A stretch of DNA of 64,000 bases. Origin: Nitrosospira sp. Nl5. Its GTDB lineage: Bacteria > Pseudomonadota > Gammaproteobacteria > Burkholderiales > Nitrosomonadaceae. Under the pieces are notes generated by a model. The model was not told the origin of the DNA. It searched no databases and saw only the letters and a list, made by a program, of their open reading frames with translations. Positions 27,079 to 35,271 of the stretch are shown here, piece after piece. The stretch spans positions 32,931 through 96,930 of the forward strand of contig NZ_FMVQ01000012.1 in the NCBI RefSeq assembly GCF_900102495.1. Reading direction: 5' to 3'. Position numbers and translations under genes: made by a program. Numbering within the stretch: the stretch's first letter is position 1; each line of letters starts with the position of its first letter.

Positions 27079-27587
27079 TCGCCCTGATAGCGAATATCCG
27101 TACGGCGATTCTCGGCCCACGAGGACTCATCGTGACCCGTTCCCCGCGGCTTCTCCTCGCCTAGACTGACGGATTCGATTTGAGATTCCCTGGCCCCTGA
27201 CAACGTCATAGCGTGTTTTACAGCATCAGCGCGCCGCTGACCCAGCGCAAGGTTATACTCCCGGCTGCCGCGCTCGTCGGTATTGCCTTGCAACAGTACT
27301 CTGGCATTAGGGTTGTCGCGCAGATACTGGGCGTGTGCCTGCACCAGAGATCTATATTCATCCTTTACCACGTAACTGTCGAAATCAAAATAAACGCTGC
27401 GTTTGGATAGAATGTTGCCCGGATCGGTAAGAGGGTTAAGGGTGGGAGCGGCTTCCCGGGCTGTGGCACCGTTTTCGGCCGGCCTGGCACCCATGGATTT
27501 ATCCTCCACTTCGGCGGTAGGTTGCGTGGTTTGGCTGGCGCAAGCCGACAACAAGCTGATCAATAACACGCCAAATATCTTTTTCAT
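27075..27587 (-). CDS. pal: Peptidoglycan-associated lipoprotein Pal
   Basis: Pal is an outer-membrane lipoprotein that binds peptidoglycan and, with TolB and TolA, constricts the envelope at division. The 170-residue product has a lipoprotein signal with lipobox LLSAC (cysteine near 15) and a C-terminal OmpA-like domain: VYFDFDSYVVKDEYR, then LLQGNTDERGSREYNLALGQRRADAV with the diaminopimelate-binding NTDERG and R residues. The ATG at 27587 has AAAGGA six bases upstream; two earlier ATGs are open but poorly spaced. Confidence 0.95.
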   Translation of the reverse strand: MKKIFGVLLISLLSACASQTTQPTAEVEDKSMGARPAENGATAREAAPTLNPLTDPGNILSKRSVYFDFDSYVVKDEYRSLVQAHAQYLRDNPNARVLLQGNTDERGSREYNLALGQRRADAVKHAMTLSGARESQIESVSLGEEKPRGTGHDESSWAENRRTDIRYQGE

Positions 27588-27628
27588 TTTCATTCCTTTA
27601 AGGTTAGCTGAATATACCGGGTTCAAAA

Positions 27629-28921
27629 TTATTGCGGTCTCGGCAAGGGCCCCCAGGCCGGCTCTCTGACATCACCAGCTTGCGTTGAAAGCTGTTGCCT
27701 TGTTTTGCCATCACTTGTTACGGCAGATAATATACCACGGCCCTTTACCTCGGTTGCATATAAGATTATCCTGCCGTTGGGAGCAAAACTGGGAGATTCG
27801 TCGAATTTCGAATCAGTCAGCAATTGCACCTGGCGAGTAGCCAGATCCTGTATCGCGACATTGAATCTGTCCCCATTGCGATGGATGAAAGTGAAGCTTC
27901 TACCGTCCCGGCTGTAATCGGGGCTCACGTTATAGCTGCCTTCGAAAGTAAGGCGCTCCGCTGTTCCAGATGCACGTCCTGTTATGGGCATGCGATAAAT
28001 CTGAGGGCTGCCGCCCCTGTCGGAAGTAAAAATAATCGACTGGCCGTCGGGCGAAAAGCTGGGCTCTGTGTCGATTCCAGAGCTCTGGCTGAGCCTTTGC
28101 AAACCGCCGCCATCGGCATTGACCAAAAATATTTGCGAACCTCCCATCAGAGACAACACCACCGCCAGCTTCTTTCCATCCGGCGACCAGGCGGGCGCAC
28201 TGTTGCTTCCCTTGAAATTGGCTACCGCTTTGCGTGTCCGCGTTGCGAGCGTTTGTACATAAACCACCGGTTTCTTGTTCTCGAAGGATACGTACGCTAG
28301 CTGGGTCCCGTCCGGCGACCACGCGGGTGAAATGATCGGCTCTGTATATTCGATCACCGATTGGGCATTAAAGCCGTCAGCATCCGCTACCTGTAGCGCA
28401 TATTTTTTCCCCTCTTTCACCACATAGGCGATGCGGGTGCTAAACACGCCTACATCCCCTGTCAGCTTTTCATAAATCAAATCAGCGATTCGATGCGCGG
28501 CGGCGCGTAGTTGTCCGGCGGGGACGGTCTCGCTATAGCTGGCCAACTGCACTTGTTTAGCGACATCCAGCAGTCCCACGCGTACAGCCACGTTTCCACC
28601 CGGCAACGTGATAGTGCTGCCGATAACCAGCGCACCGGCACCGCGGCTGACCCATTCCGGATAGACCACTTCCATGGGTTCGTGCGGTGCAAGACCGCGC
28701 GGATCAACCAGTTTAAACAGGCCGCTGCGCTGTAAGTCGGCGCCCACCACCGACGTGATACTTTGACCAAGCTTTTCCTCATGGGCGAAGGGAACGATAG
28801 CGATGGGAATTTGCGTCGCACCGCCGCCGAAAATTTCGATGTCAAGCGCAGCTTGGACAGGTGCTGCGGCCAGCCACAGGAACAAGACGTAGAGGGGAAA
28901 TTTTGGAAACCCAATTTGCAT
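27629..28921 (-). CDS. tolB: Tol-Pal system translocation protein TolB
   Basis: TolB is a periplasmic protein with an N-terminal domain and a six-bladed beta-propeller that binds Pal. The 430-residue product has a signal peptide ending at PVQA, the ALDIEIFGGGATQIPIAIVPF start of the mature protein, and propeller repeats of the form SPAWSPDGTQLAYVS, APAWSPDGKKLAVVL and EPSFSPDGQSIIFTSDR. I chose the ATG at 28921, which follows AAGGG and gives a normal signal peptide. An in-frame ATG at 28972 overlaps the tolA stop as ATGA and is a real alternative, lengthening the n-region by 17 residues. Confidence 0.95.
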   Translation of the reverse strand: MQIGFPKFPLYVLFLWLAAAPVQAALDIEIFGGGATQIPIAIVPFAHEEKLGQSITSVVGADLQRSGLFKLVDPRGLAPHEPMEVVYPEWVSRGAGALVIGSTITLPGGNVAVRVGLLDVAKQVQLASYSETVPAGQLRAAAHRIADLIYEKLTGDVGVFSTRIAYVVKEGKKYALQVADADGFNAQSVIEYTEPIISPAWSPDGTQLAYVSFENKKPVVYVQTLATRTRKAVANFKGSNSAPAWSPDGKKLAVVLSLMGGSQIFLVNADGGGLQRLSQSSGIDTEPSFSPDGQSIIFTSDRGGSPQIYRMPITGRASGTAERLTFEGSYNVSPDYSRDGRSFTFIHRNGDRFNVAIQDLATRQVQLLTDSKFDESPSFAPNGRIILYATEVKGRGILSAVTSDGKTRQQLSTQAGDVREPAWGPLPRPQ

Positions 28922-28968
28922 AGAAATAACCCTTGGAGGATTCGCAAAAATGTTATGAATTATAACAG

Positions 28969-29787
28969 TCATTCGTGGTAATGCACCTTGAGGTTCAGAT
29001 TACGGAATTTCGGAAACAACGTGGGATCCGGCGGAAGCGGAAGCGGTCTGGATAAGAAAATCGCACGCTCCACCGCATTGTCAAAAACGGCAAACCCGCT
29101 GCTTCTGCGCAGCTTCACATCAAGAATGTCGCCGCCCGGAAGCAGCGTGATATCGAACTCCGCAACCGGATTTCCGGGCAGGTCGGGGGGCATGACAATG
29201 TTTCTCTTGATTTTGGCAAGAATTTTGGCCTTGTACTCGTCTATCTCGTTCGCCAGACGGGATTGTGCCGCTGCCAGCGCCTGGGCTTTGGCATTCGCTT
29301 CCTGCTGTTCTCGCTGAAGTTGCTCCACTTCGGCTGCCACCCTTGCTTGTTGATCCTTCAGTTCTTTTTCTTTTTGCGCTTTCAGTTCTTTTTCTTTCCG
29401 CTCTTTTTCTTTCTGTTCTTTCAGATCTTTCTGGACCGGCTGCTTTTTTTCCACCGGTTTCGGTTTCTCAACTTTTTCCTTGAGCGCAATATCTGGCTTG
29501 GGGGGAGGCAGTGGCACCTGCGGCGTCTCCGGCCTCGGCGGCAGCGGCTTTACTTCGGCAGGCGGCTGAACCGGCTGGAGCACCAGTGGCGCCGGCGCTG
29601 CTTTAATCACCGGCTGGGGCAGGCTGCTCCATAAATCCACCACCATACCTTCCGGTGGATATGTTTTCCAATTGAGACCAAAAATCATAAAAACGAAAAA
29701 AATTATATGAACCAGTACCGCCAATATTCCTGCGGGCACCCGTCCTGGTTCGATGTGCGAAGAATCTCGCCATGCCATTGCGCTCAT
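28969..29787 (-). CDS. tolA: Cell-envelope protein TolA
   Basis: TolA links the TolQR motor in the inner membrane to TolB-Pal. The 272-residue product has a single N-terminal transmembrane helix (ILAVLVHIIFFVFMIFGL, about 22-39), a proline-rich segment, a long K/E/A/Q-rich helix (about 95-175, with repeated KEKE and LKDQ-like units) and a compact C-terminal TonB-like domain (VAEFDITLLPGGDILDVKLRRSSGFAVFDNAVERAI). The order within tolQ-tolR-tolA-tolB-pal-cpoB is standard. Confidence 0.93.
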   Translation of the reverse strand: MSAMAWRDSSHIEPGRVPAGILAVLVHIIFFVFMIFGLNWKTYPPEGMVVDLWSSLPQPVIKAAPAPLVLQPVQPPAEVKPLPPRPETPQVPLPPPKPDIALKEKVEKPKPVEKKQPVQKDLKEQKEKERKEKELKAQKEKELKDQQARVAAEVEQLQREQQEANAKAQALAAAQSRLANEIDEYKAKILAKIKRNIVMPPDLPGNPVAEFDITLLPGGDILDVKLRRSSGFAVFDNAVERAIFLSRPLPLPPDPTLFPKFRNLNLKVHYHE

Positions 29788-29814
29788 CGTGGACTCATAT
29801 GAGGTCGCCCCAGA

Positions 29815-30240
29815 TTACTTCGGCTCGTTCGGCCTAGCCAGCAGCCCCACTTTCTTCACCTGCTGCTGTTGCAGGATATCCATCACGTTTATCACTTCTT
29901 CGTAACGCACGCTCTTGTCCCCAGCGATTACCACCGGCTGCTCGGTGTTTTGCGCCTGCTTCTGTTTGATTGCTTCGACCAGCTCGGTCCGGCTGACTTT
30001 CTGTTCGCCGCCCGGCTTGGTACGGTCGTGTAAGCTCAGACTGCCATCTGCCCGAATAACCACTTCCAGCGGTGCAACCGGGGGCGCGAGGGATTTGCCG
30101 ATTTGCGGCAACTCGATCTGCCCGGGGCTGATAAGTGGTGCCGTAATCATGAAAATCACCAGCAACACCAGCATGACGTCAATATACGGCACGACGTTTA
30201 TTTCATTCATCAGACGGCGTTTGGCGCGGCGTTCAGACAC
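29815..30240 (-). CDS. tolR: TolR, ExbD/TolR-family proton-motor subunit
   Basis: A 141-residue single-span protein. The transmembrane helix INVVPYIDVMLVLLVIFMITAPLI (about 14-37) contains the conserved proton-carrying aspartate in YIDVMLVLLVIF. A periplasmic domain follows (IKQKQAQNTEQPVVIAGDKSVRYEEVINVMDILQQQQVKKVGLLA). It works with TolQ to energise TolA. It is separated from tolQ by 203 bases, which is unusual for this gene pair; the spacer holds an inverted-repeat element. Confidence 0.95.
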   Translation of the reverse strand: MSERRAKRRLMNEINVVPYIDVMLVLLVIFMITAPLISPGQIELPQIGKSLAPPVAPLEVVIRADGSLSLHDRTKPGGEQKVSRTELVEAIKQKQAQNTEQPVVIAGDKSVRYEEVINVMDILQQQQVKKVGLLARPNEPK

Positions 30241-30255
30241 AGTATCTGTTCCTTA

Positions 30256-30433
30256 AACCCAGATAATTCATTAGGCGGCTCTGAGTGCCTATCCGAGTGC
30301 TGATGGTCTGTTTGCGGCTATTTTCGCCGCTTGCTCGGCGTCTATAGACCAAGCTATGGTCTTCTCCCAATCGACAAAACTGTCTCGCAATCTGCCTCGC
30401 CATCATCTCGCGTCCTAATAAATTATCTGGGTT
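30256..30433. mobile_element. MITE-like element between tolR and tolQ (copy 1 of a family)
   Basis: A 178-bp sequence is bounded by 20-bp terminal inverted repeats: AACCCAGATAATTCATTAGG at the left and its reverse complement with one mismatch at the right (30414-30433). Inside are two hairpins, GCGGC/GCCGC (near 30315) and AGACCA/TGGTCT (near 30345-30361). It encodes no protein. A second copy lies at 55591-55710 in inverted orientation. I see no clear target-site duplication. A non-autonomous transposable element or a mobile RNA-hairpin repeat is inferred. Confidence 0.75.
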
Positions 30434-30443
30434 GAAATGATCT

Positions 30444-31130
30444 TCATCCGGTCGCCTGCCGCTGCAAGACGTTGGACAGCTCTTCCATGAAACTCTCAAA
30501 ACGGGTTGCCAGCCGATCTATGTTGTTAGCATAGCGATTATAAGCGATGACGGCGGGAATCGCAGCGAACAACCCCATGGCAGTCGCTATCAACGCCTCC
30601 GCAATACCTGGCGCGACGTGAGCGATGGTGGCCTGGGTGACGTTGGACAATCCCCGGAAAGAATTCATGATTCCCCAGACGGTACCGAACAAGCCGACAT
30701 AAGGACTCACCGAGCCCACTGTTGCCAGAAAAGAAAGGTGCGATTCAAGGGTGTCCATTTCTCGTTGATATGTGGCACGCATTGCCCGGCGCGTGCCATC
30801 CATCACGGTGCTGATGTCCATCCCCGGCTGGCGCTTGTGCTTCATGAACTCGCGAAACCCCGCCTCAAAAATGCGTTCCATGCTCCCGGCGGTATGGCGC
30901 GCGCCGGCGGCGCTTTGAAAGAGTGCGTTGAGGTCCGGTCCTTTCCAGAAAACGTTCTCGAATTCGTCGCTCTGCCGCATTGCCTGCCGGATGACAAACA
31001 GTTTGCGAAAGATGAACCACCATGACAAAAATGAAGTCAGCAACAACAGCGCCATCACCAGCTGCACCGGCAAACTGGCGCTCGCGATGAGGGTAAAAAG
31101 CGACATATCCTGAGTAACCGTCGGGCTCAT
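30444..31130 (-). CDS. tolQ: TolQ, MotA/TolQ/ExbB proton-channel subunit
   Basis: A 228-residue inner-membrane protein with three predicted helices: ASLPVQLVMALLLLTSFLSWWFIF (about 15-38), FLATVGSVSPYVGLFGTVWGIMNSF (about 130-154) and HVAPGIAEALIATAMGLFAAIPAVIAY (about 167-193). The last two are the conserved MotA/ExbB core. The ATG at 31130 (MSPTVTQDMSLFTL) overlaps the ybgC stop as ATGA; the longer open frame upstream lies inside ybgC. It forms the TolQR motor with TolR. Confidence 0.95.
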   Translation of the reverse strand: MSPTVTQDMSLFTLIASASLPVQLVMALLLLTSFLSWWFIFRKLFVIRQAMRQSDEFENVFWKGPDLNALFQSAAGARHTAGSMERIFEAGFREFMKHKRQPGMDISTVMDGTRRAMRATYQREMDTLESHLSFLATVGSVSPYVGLFGTVWGIMNSFRGLSNVTQATIAHVAPGIAEALIATAMGLFAAIPAVIAYNRYANNIDRLATRFESFMEELSNVLQRQATG

Positions 31131-31549
31131 GAGAGTTTTCCAAGTTTGTGACGAAGCGGCGCAGGCACACTCACCGGCTTGAGACTGTCGGCGCCCACAC
31201 ATACCGCGTGCACAGTGGCACTGACGAGTGTAACGGCGTCCCGCAGCACGTGCTGAGAGAGTGTTATGCGGCTTCTGCCGATTTCCGCAGCTTGCGCGGT
31301 GACATGCAACAGATCATCCGGCAATGCCGGCTTAAAATATTCGATACTAACCGAACGTATCATGAAAATCACCCTGTGAACCTGGATCAATGAATGAATA
31401 TCGAAACCCAATTCCCGCAACCACTCGTACCGGGCGCGCTCCATGAAATTTAAATAAGTCGAATGATAAACCACCCCACCCGCATCGGTGTCCTGATAAT
31501 ACACGCGCACCGGCAAAGTGAAAATTGGATTAGGGGTTGAAATGGGCAT
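31127..31549 (-). CDS. ybgC: Tol-Pal-associated acyl-CoA thioesterase YbgC
   Basis: A 140-residue hot-dog-fold thioesterase that hydrolyses acyl-CoA and sits at the head of tol-pal operons in most proteobacteria. The active-site block is YYQDTDAGGVVYHSTYLNFMERARYEWLRELG (about 13-44), with the catalytic aspartate in DTDAGG. It is coupled to tolQ by a four-base overlap. A 21-bp perfect dyad lies 42 bases upstream of its start. Confidence 0.95.
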   Translation of the reverse strand: MPISTPNPIFTLPVRVYYQDTDAGGVVYHSTYLNFMERARYEWLRELGFDIHSLIQVHRVIFMIRSVSIEYFKPALPDDLLHVTAQAAEIGRSRITLSQHVLRDAVTLVSATVHAVCVGADSLKPVSVPAPLRHKLGKLS

Positions 31550-31940
31550 TTGTATTTGGAATTGGAATATTTCTCGTCGGGAAATTTAGCGTACCACGTG
31601 AAACGTGGTACCTGTCACGTCTCCGCTGCGCTAAACAAACCGCCAGGCAAGGAGCGGGCATTGCTTGGTCGCCGTGACGAATTTGGGTGGCACCTATTCA
31701 ATAACGGGGATTTCCGCGAAACGAAAGAGTCCTTGAGAAAAATCCGGAATCCTTCATCACTCTTCTTTTTCGCATCCATAGATGCATCGAATGCTGCCAT
31801 TTTGTTTCTGATACCTTGTGCTTCATCCCCTTACCGCCAGCTCCAGCAGGCGGTGAAGTTGCTCCGCGTTCAATTGATCGAGTTGGACGAGGAGACTTTC
31901 GGTGCGTGTCGCGTCAGTCGTGCCATTTTATTCATGGCTG
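31550..31940. other. Intergenic region ybgC-ruvB
   Basis: The 391-base gap contains the dyad at 31591-31611 and, directly after ruvB on the minus strand, a 34-codon open stretch (31823-31927) without a normal start. A plus-strand open frame across the gap looks random. Probably this is where the ybgC-tol promoter lies. Confidence 0.5.
31591..31611. promoter_or_regulatory. 21-bp perfect dyad upstream of ybgC-tol-pal
   Basis: GTACCACGT and ACGTGGTAC flank the spacer GAA, a perfect 9+3+9 inverted repeat 42 bases before the ybgC start. No T-run follows on either strand, so it is not a standard terminator. Its position suits an operator overlapping a promoter or a 5'-UTR hairpin; the binding factor is unknown. 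Confidence 0.4.
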
Positions 31941-32981
31941 TTAATCCTCTCCCCACAACTCGCCGCTCAACCCGTTCTTCGGCAGCGCCATACCGAAATG
32001 CTGATAAGCGATGACAGTGGCCATGCGACCGCGCGGAGTGCGCTTCATGTAGCCCTGCTGGATCAGATAAGGTTCCAGCACATCTTCGATGGTGCCGCGC
32101 TCTTCGCTGATGGCGGCGGCGAGGTTATCCACGCCCACCGGACCGCCGCCGAATTTCTCCATTACCGCCAGCAACAGCTTTCTATCCATCACGTCGAGGC
32201 CAAGGAGGTCAACGTCCAGCATGATCAATGCCGCGTCCGCTACGGGGCGGGTAATATGGCCATTGGCCTTGACTTCAGCGAAATCGCGCACGCGTCGCAG
32301 AAGGCGATTGACGATGCGTGGTGTTCCACGCGAGCGGCGCGCAATTTCTATGGCTCCATCAAGGGAGATTTCCACGTTGAGCAATCCCGCCGATCGTGTC
32401 ACGATTTTGGTCAGTTCTTCCACCGAATAAAACTCGAGGCGCGAGATGATGCCGAAGCGATCGCGCAGCGGATTGGTCAGCATACCTGCGCGGGTGGTGG
32501 CGCCGACCAGGGTAAACGGCGGCAAATCGAGCTTGACTGAACGAGCGGCGGGGCCTTCGCCGATCATGATATCAAGTTGATAATCCTCCAGGGCAGGGTA
32601 AAGAATCTCCTCCACCACCGGTGAAAGACGATGAATCTCGTCAATAAACAGTACGTCGTTGGGTTCGAGGTTGGTCAGCAGGGCTGCCAGATCGCCTGGG
32701 CGCTCCAGGACCGGGCCGGAAGTATGGCGCAGACTCACGCCCATCTCCCTCGCAATGATATGAGCGAGCGTAGTCTTACCCAAGCCCGGCGGGCCAAATA
32801 GCAGTACGTGGTCAAGCGCTTCCCTGCGCCGCCTTGCTGCTTCGATGAATATCTGCAACTGTCCACGAATTTTTTCCTGGCCGACGTATTCGTCCAGGTG
32901 CTTGGGGCGCAGCGCGCGCTCCAGATCCTCTTCCTGAAGAGAAACGGGTGCGGAGGCGATTAATCGATCAGTTTCAATCAT
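31941..32981 (-). CDS. ruvB: Holliday-junction branch-migration helicase RuvB
   Basis: RuvB is the hexameric AAA+ motor that drives branch migration together with RuvA. The 346-residue product has the N-terminal [19 protein letters not shown], Walker [17 protein letters not shown] (about 60-75), Walker [17 protein letters not shown] (about 109-124), the arginine-finger sensor region [11 protein letters not shown] (near 155) and the C-terminal winged helix ending in [16 protein letters not shown]. It follows ruvA by 91 bases and is the last gene of ruvCAB. Confidence 0.98.
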   Translation of the reverse strand: MIETDRLIASAPVSLQEEDLERALRPKHLDEYVGQEKIRGQLQIFIEAARRRREALDHVLLFGPPGLGKTTLAHIIAREMGVSLRHTSGPVLERPGDLAALLTNLEPNDVLFIDEIHRLSPVVEEILYPALEDYQLDIMIGEGPAARSVKLDLPPFTLVGATTRAGMLTNPLRDRFGIISRLEFYSVEELTKIVTRSAGLLNVEISLDGAIEIARRSRGTPRIVNRLLRRVRDFAEVKANGHITRPVADAALIMLDVDLLGLDVMDRKLLLAVMEKFGGGPVGVDNLAAAISEERGTIEDVLEPYLIQQGYMKRTPRGRMATVIAYQHFGMALPKNGLSGELWGED

Positions 32982-33072
32982 TCAAATAACATTTCGCGCG
33001 ATTTGCGCATCACTGGATGAATTCATAAAGATGCGAGCGACGTTCAGCTACTTCGGCCTCAAGCTTCAGCCG

Positions 33073-33666
33073 CTACCTCTCTTTGGACAGAAGTTTCAAG
33101 GCTTGCCGTATGCCGTCGGATACAGCAACATCCGCAGCTAACTGCCTGATTGCCCAGTTGGCTTCACGGTCATTATAACCCAGGGACAACAGCGCGTTGA
33201 GCACGTCGCTACCGTCTCTTGAAGCAGGGGTAGCACCGGTTGCATCTGTTGCACCGGCCATGCCGGAATGGAGCTTGTCACGCAATTCCAGCAACAAACG
33301 TTCGGCGGTTTTTTTGCCGATACCGGGGATCTTGATCAGCCGTCCGCTATCCTGAGCCATTACTGCTTGATGCAGGTCGGCCACGCTCAAGCCAGACAAT
33401 AAAGCCAGCGCAGTTCTTGCACCAACACCGGAAATCTTCACCAGCTGACGAAAAGCCTGCCGCTCTGCTTCGGTGGCAAAACCGAAAAGCAGATGCGCGT
33501 CTTCGCGCACCACGAGATGAGTGTGAAGCGTGATTTGCGCACCGATGGCGGGCAAGTGATAGAACGTGCTCATTGGCACGTCAATTTCATAACCCACACC
33601 CTGCACGTCAACCAGCACCAGCGGCGGAAGTTTTTCCCGCAGCAATCCCGTTATCCTGCCGATCAT
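33073..33666 (-). CDS. ruvA: Holliday-junction DNA helicase subunit RuvA
   Basis: A 197-residue tetrameric Holliday-junction binder. Domain I ([31 protein letters not shown]) is an OB fold. Domain II has the two helix-hairpin-helix motifs ([18 protein letters not shown] and [19 protein letters not shown], about 70-88 and 107-125). After a flexible [10 protein letters not shown] linker, domain III ([19 protein letters not shown]) contacts RuvB. It overlaps ruvC by four bases (33663-33666). Confidence 0.97.
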   Translation of the reverse strand: MIGRITGLLREKLPPLVLVDVQGVGYEIDVPMSTFYHLPAIGAQITLHTHLVVREDAHLLFGFATEAERQAFRQLVKISGVGARTALALLSGLSVADLHQAVMAQDSGRLIKIPGIGKKTAERLLLELRDKLHSGMAGATDATGATPASRDGSDVLNALLSLGYNDREANWAIRQLAADVAVSDGIRQALKLLSKER

Positions 33667-34232
33667 ACGAGACGCCCCCGTTTCATCCGGTAACCCGCTG
33701 TCGAAATGCCGCCCAGCCCCAGCCCGCCGTGCGCGTGACAGATGGCGCAGGCAAGGGCATCCGCAGCGTCAGCGCCGGGGTTGCCGGCAAGCTGTAACAG
33801 ACGCTTCACCATGTCCTGCACCTGTTCTTTTTTGGCGTGGCCTTTGCCGACCACCGCCTGCTTGATTTGCAGTGCGGTGTATTCGGCGACGATGAGATTG
33901 TTTAGAACCGCCGTGCAGATCGCGGCGCCACGCGCTTGCCCGAGCATCAGGGTGGATTTCGGATTGACGTTGACAAACACTTGCTCGACAGCGGCTTGAT
34001 CGGGACGGTGCTGTGCGATGACTTCGTTGAGATGATCCATGATGGATTTCAGCCGCAACGGCAATTCGCTGTCCACCGTTTTGATGCAGCCACTGCTGAC
34101 GTAGGTTAACTTACTGCCGGTTTTATCGATGACCCCGAAACCTGTAATGCGCAAGCCGGGGTCTATGCCAAGGATACGGATTTTATTACCTGCTAGATAA
34201 AATATGACGCTAGAAATGAAAACTTCCCGCAA
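33663..34232 (-). CDS. ruvC: Holliday-junction resolvase RuvC
   Basis: RuvC cleaves Holliday junctions with RuvAB. Catalytic carboxylates appear in [18 protein letters not shown] (Asp), [16 protein letters not shown] (Glu) and [18 protein letters not shown] (two Asp). The start is unclear. The coordinates use the TTG at 34232, giving 189 aa, 17 residues longer than the family at the N terminus. The family-like start would fall at 34181, where the codon is ATC preceded by AGG at seven bases. No ATG or GTG lies between the two. It heads ruvC-ruvA-ruvB behind yebC. Confidence 0.93.
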   Translation of the reverse strand: MREVFISSVIFYLAGNKIRILGIDPGLRITGFGVIDKTGSKLTYVSSGCIKTVDSELPLRLKSIMDHLNEVIAQHRPDQAAVEQVFVNVNPKSTLMLGQARGAAICTAVLNNLIVAEYTALQIKQAVVGKGHAKKEQVQDMVKRLLQLAGNPGADAADALACAICHAHGGLGLGGISTAGYRMKRGRLV

Positions 34233-34414
34233 CCTGTTTGCTGGCTAAATTGTCCCACGTTGCCAAATTAAAGCGCGAACAGATACAGATCGCGTTTGAC
34301 ACAAAAACGTTTCTTGAGTTGGAGAATATTGCAACGGGAAGTGGCGGGAAGCAAGCGGTCAATCGCAAAAGCAATGTGCCCGAACCGGAATTTTTCCGCG
34401 GATAACTCCGGCAC

Positions 34415-35140
34415 TTATACAGCAATTACCGCGGTTGTATAGACTTCTTGCACATCGTCGATATTTTCCAGCGCATCCAGCAGTTTTTGCATCTTCGCCG
34501 ACTCATCACCGGTCAATACAACGTCATTAGCAGGCTTCATTGTCACTTCAGCGAGCTCCGCCTTGAAACCGGCTTTCTCCAGTGCTGTCCTGATCACCAC
34601 AAATTCATACGGCGCGGTGATGACTTCGATGCTGCCGTCATCGTTGCTGACGATATCCTCGGCGCCGGCTTCCAATGCCGCTTCCATTAATTTGTTTTCA
34701 TCGGTGCCGGGAGCAAAAAGCAGTTGACCGCAATGTTTGAACAGGAATGCGACCGAGCCGTCAGTGCCGAGATTGCCATTGTACTTGGTGAATGCGTGAC
34801 GCACATCCGCGACGGTACGCACACGGTTATCAGTCATGCAATCGACCAACACGGCCGCCCCGCCGATACCATAGCCTTCATAACGTATTTCTTCATAATT
34901 CACACCCTCAAGATCGCCGCAGCCACGCTTGATCGCGCGCTCAACGTTGTCCTTGGGCATGTTTTGCTCGTAAGCCTTGTCCACGGCCAGGCGCAACCGC
35001 GGATTGCTGGCGGAATCTCCTCCACCAATCCGCGCAGCGACGGTAATTTCCTTGATGAGCCGGGTGAAAATCTTTCCGCGCTTCGCATCCTGCGCGGCTT
35101 TCTTGTGCTTGATATTCGCCCACTTGCTATGACCAGCCAT
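34415..35140 (-). CDS. yebC: YebC/PmpR-family protein
   Basis: A 241-residue protein of the YebC/TACO1 family, known either as a DNA-binding transcription regulator (PmpR) or as a translation factor that relieves stalling. Signatures: [32 protein letters not shown] at the start, [28 protein letters not shown] (about 43-70) and [39 protein letters not shown] (about 85-123). It precedes ruvCAB on the same strand, the usual arrangement. Confidence 0.95.
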   Translation of the reverse strand: MAGHSKWANIKHKKAAQDAKRGKIFTRLIKEITVAARIGGGDSASNPRLRLAVDKAYEQNMPKDNVERAIKRGCGDLEGVNYEEIRYEGYGIGGAAVLVDCMTDNRVRTVADVRHAFTKYNGNLGTDGSVAFLFKHCGQLLFAPGTDENKLMEAALEAGAEDIVSNDDGSIEVITAPYEFVVIRTALEKAGFKAELAEVTMKPANDVVLTGDESAKMQKLLDALENIDDVQEVYTTAVIAV

Positions 35141-35271
35141 GATGCCCCTTTTTCCTTGTCCTGCACCCTGCGTTGAAGTGGTGCAATATTATCATCACGC
35201 ATGCCGGGGATAAAGCGCGGACGGAAGCTGGGACGAAACAACTCCGCTCTGCGAAGGAAGTCGTTTCCTGG

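Noticed and set aside
31550..32014. 154-codon plus-strand frame between ybgC and ruvB
   Set aside because: It runs into ruvB antisense, has no motif, and its codons do not look like those of neighbouring genes.
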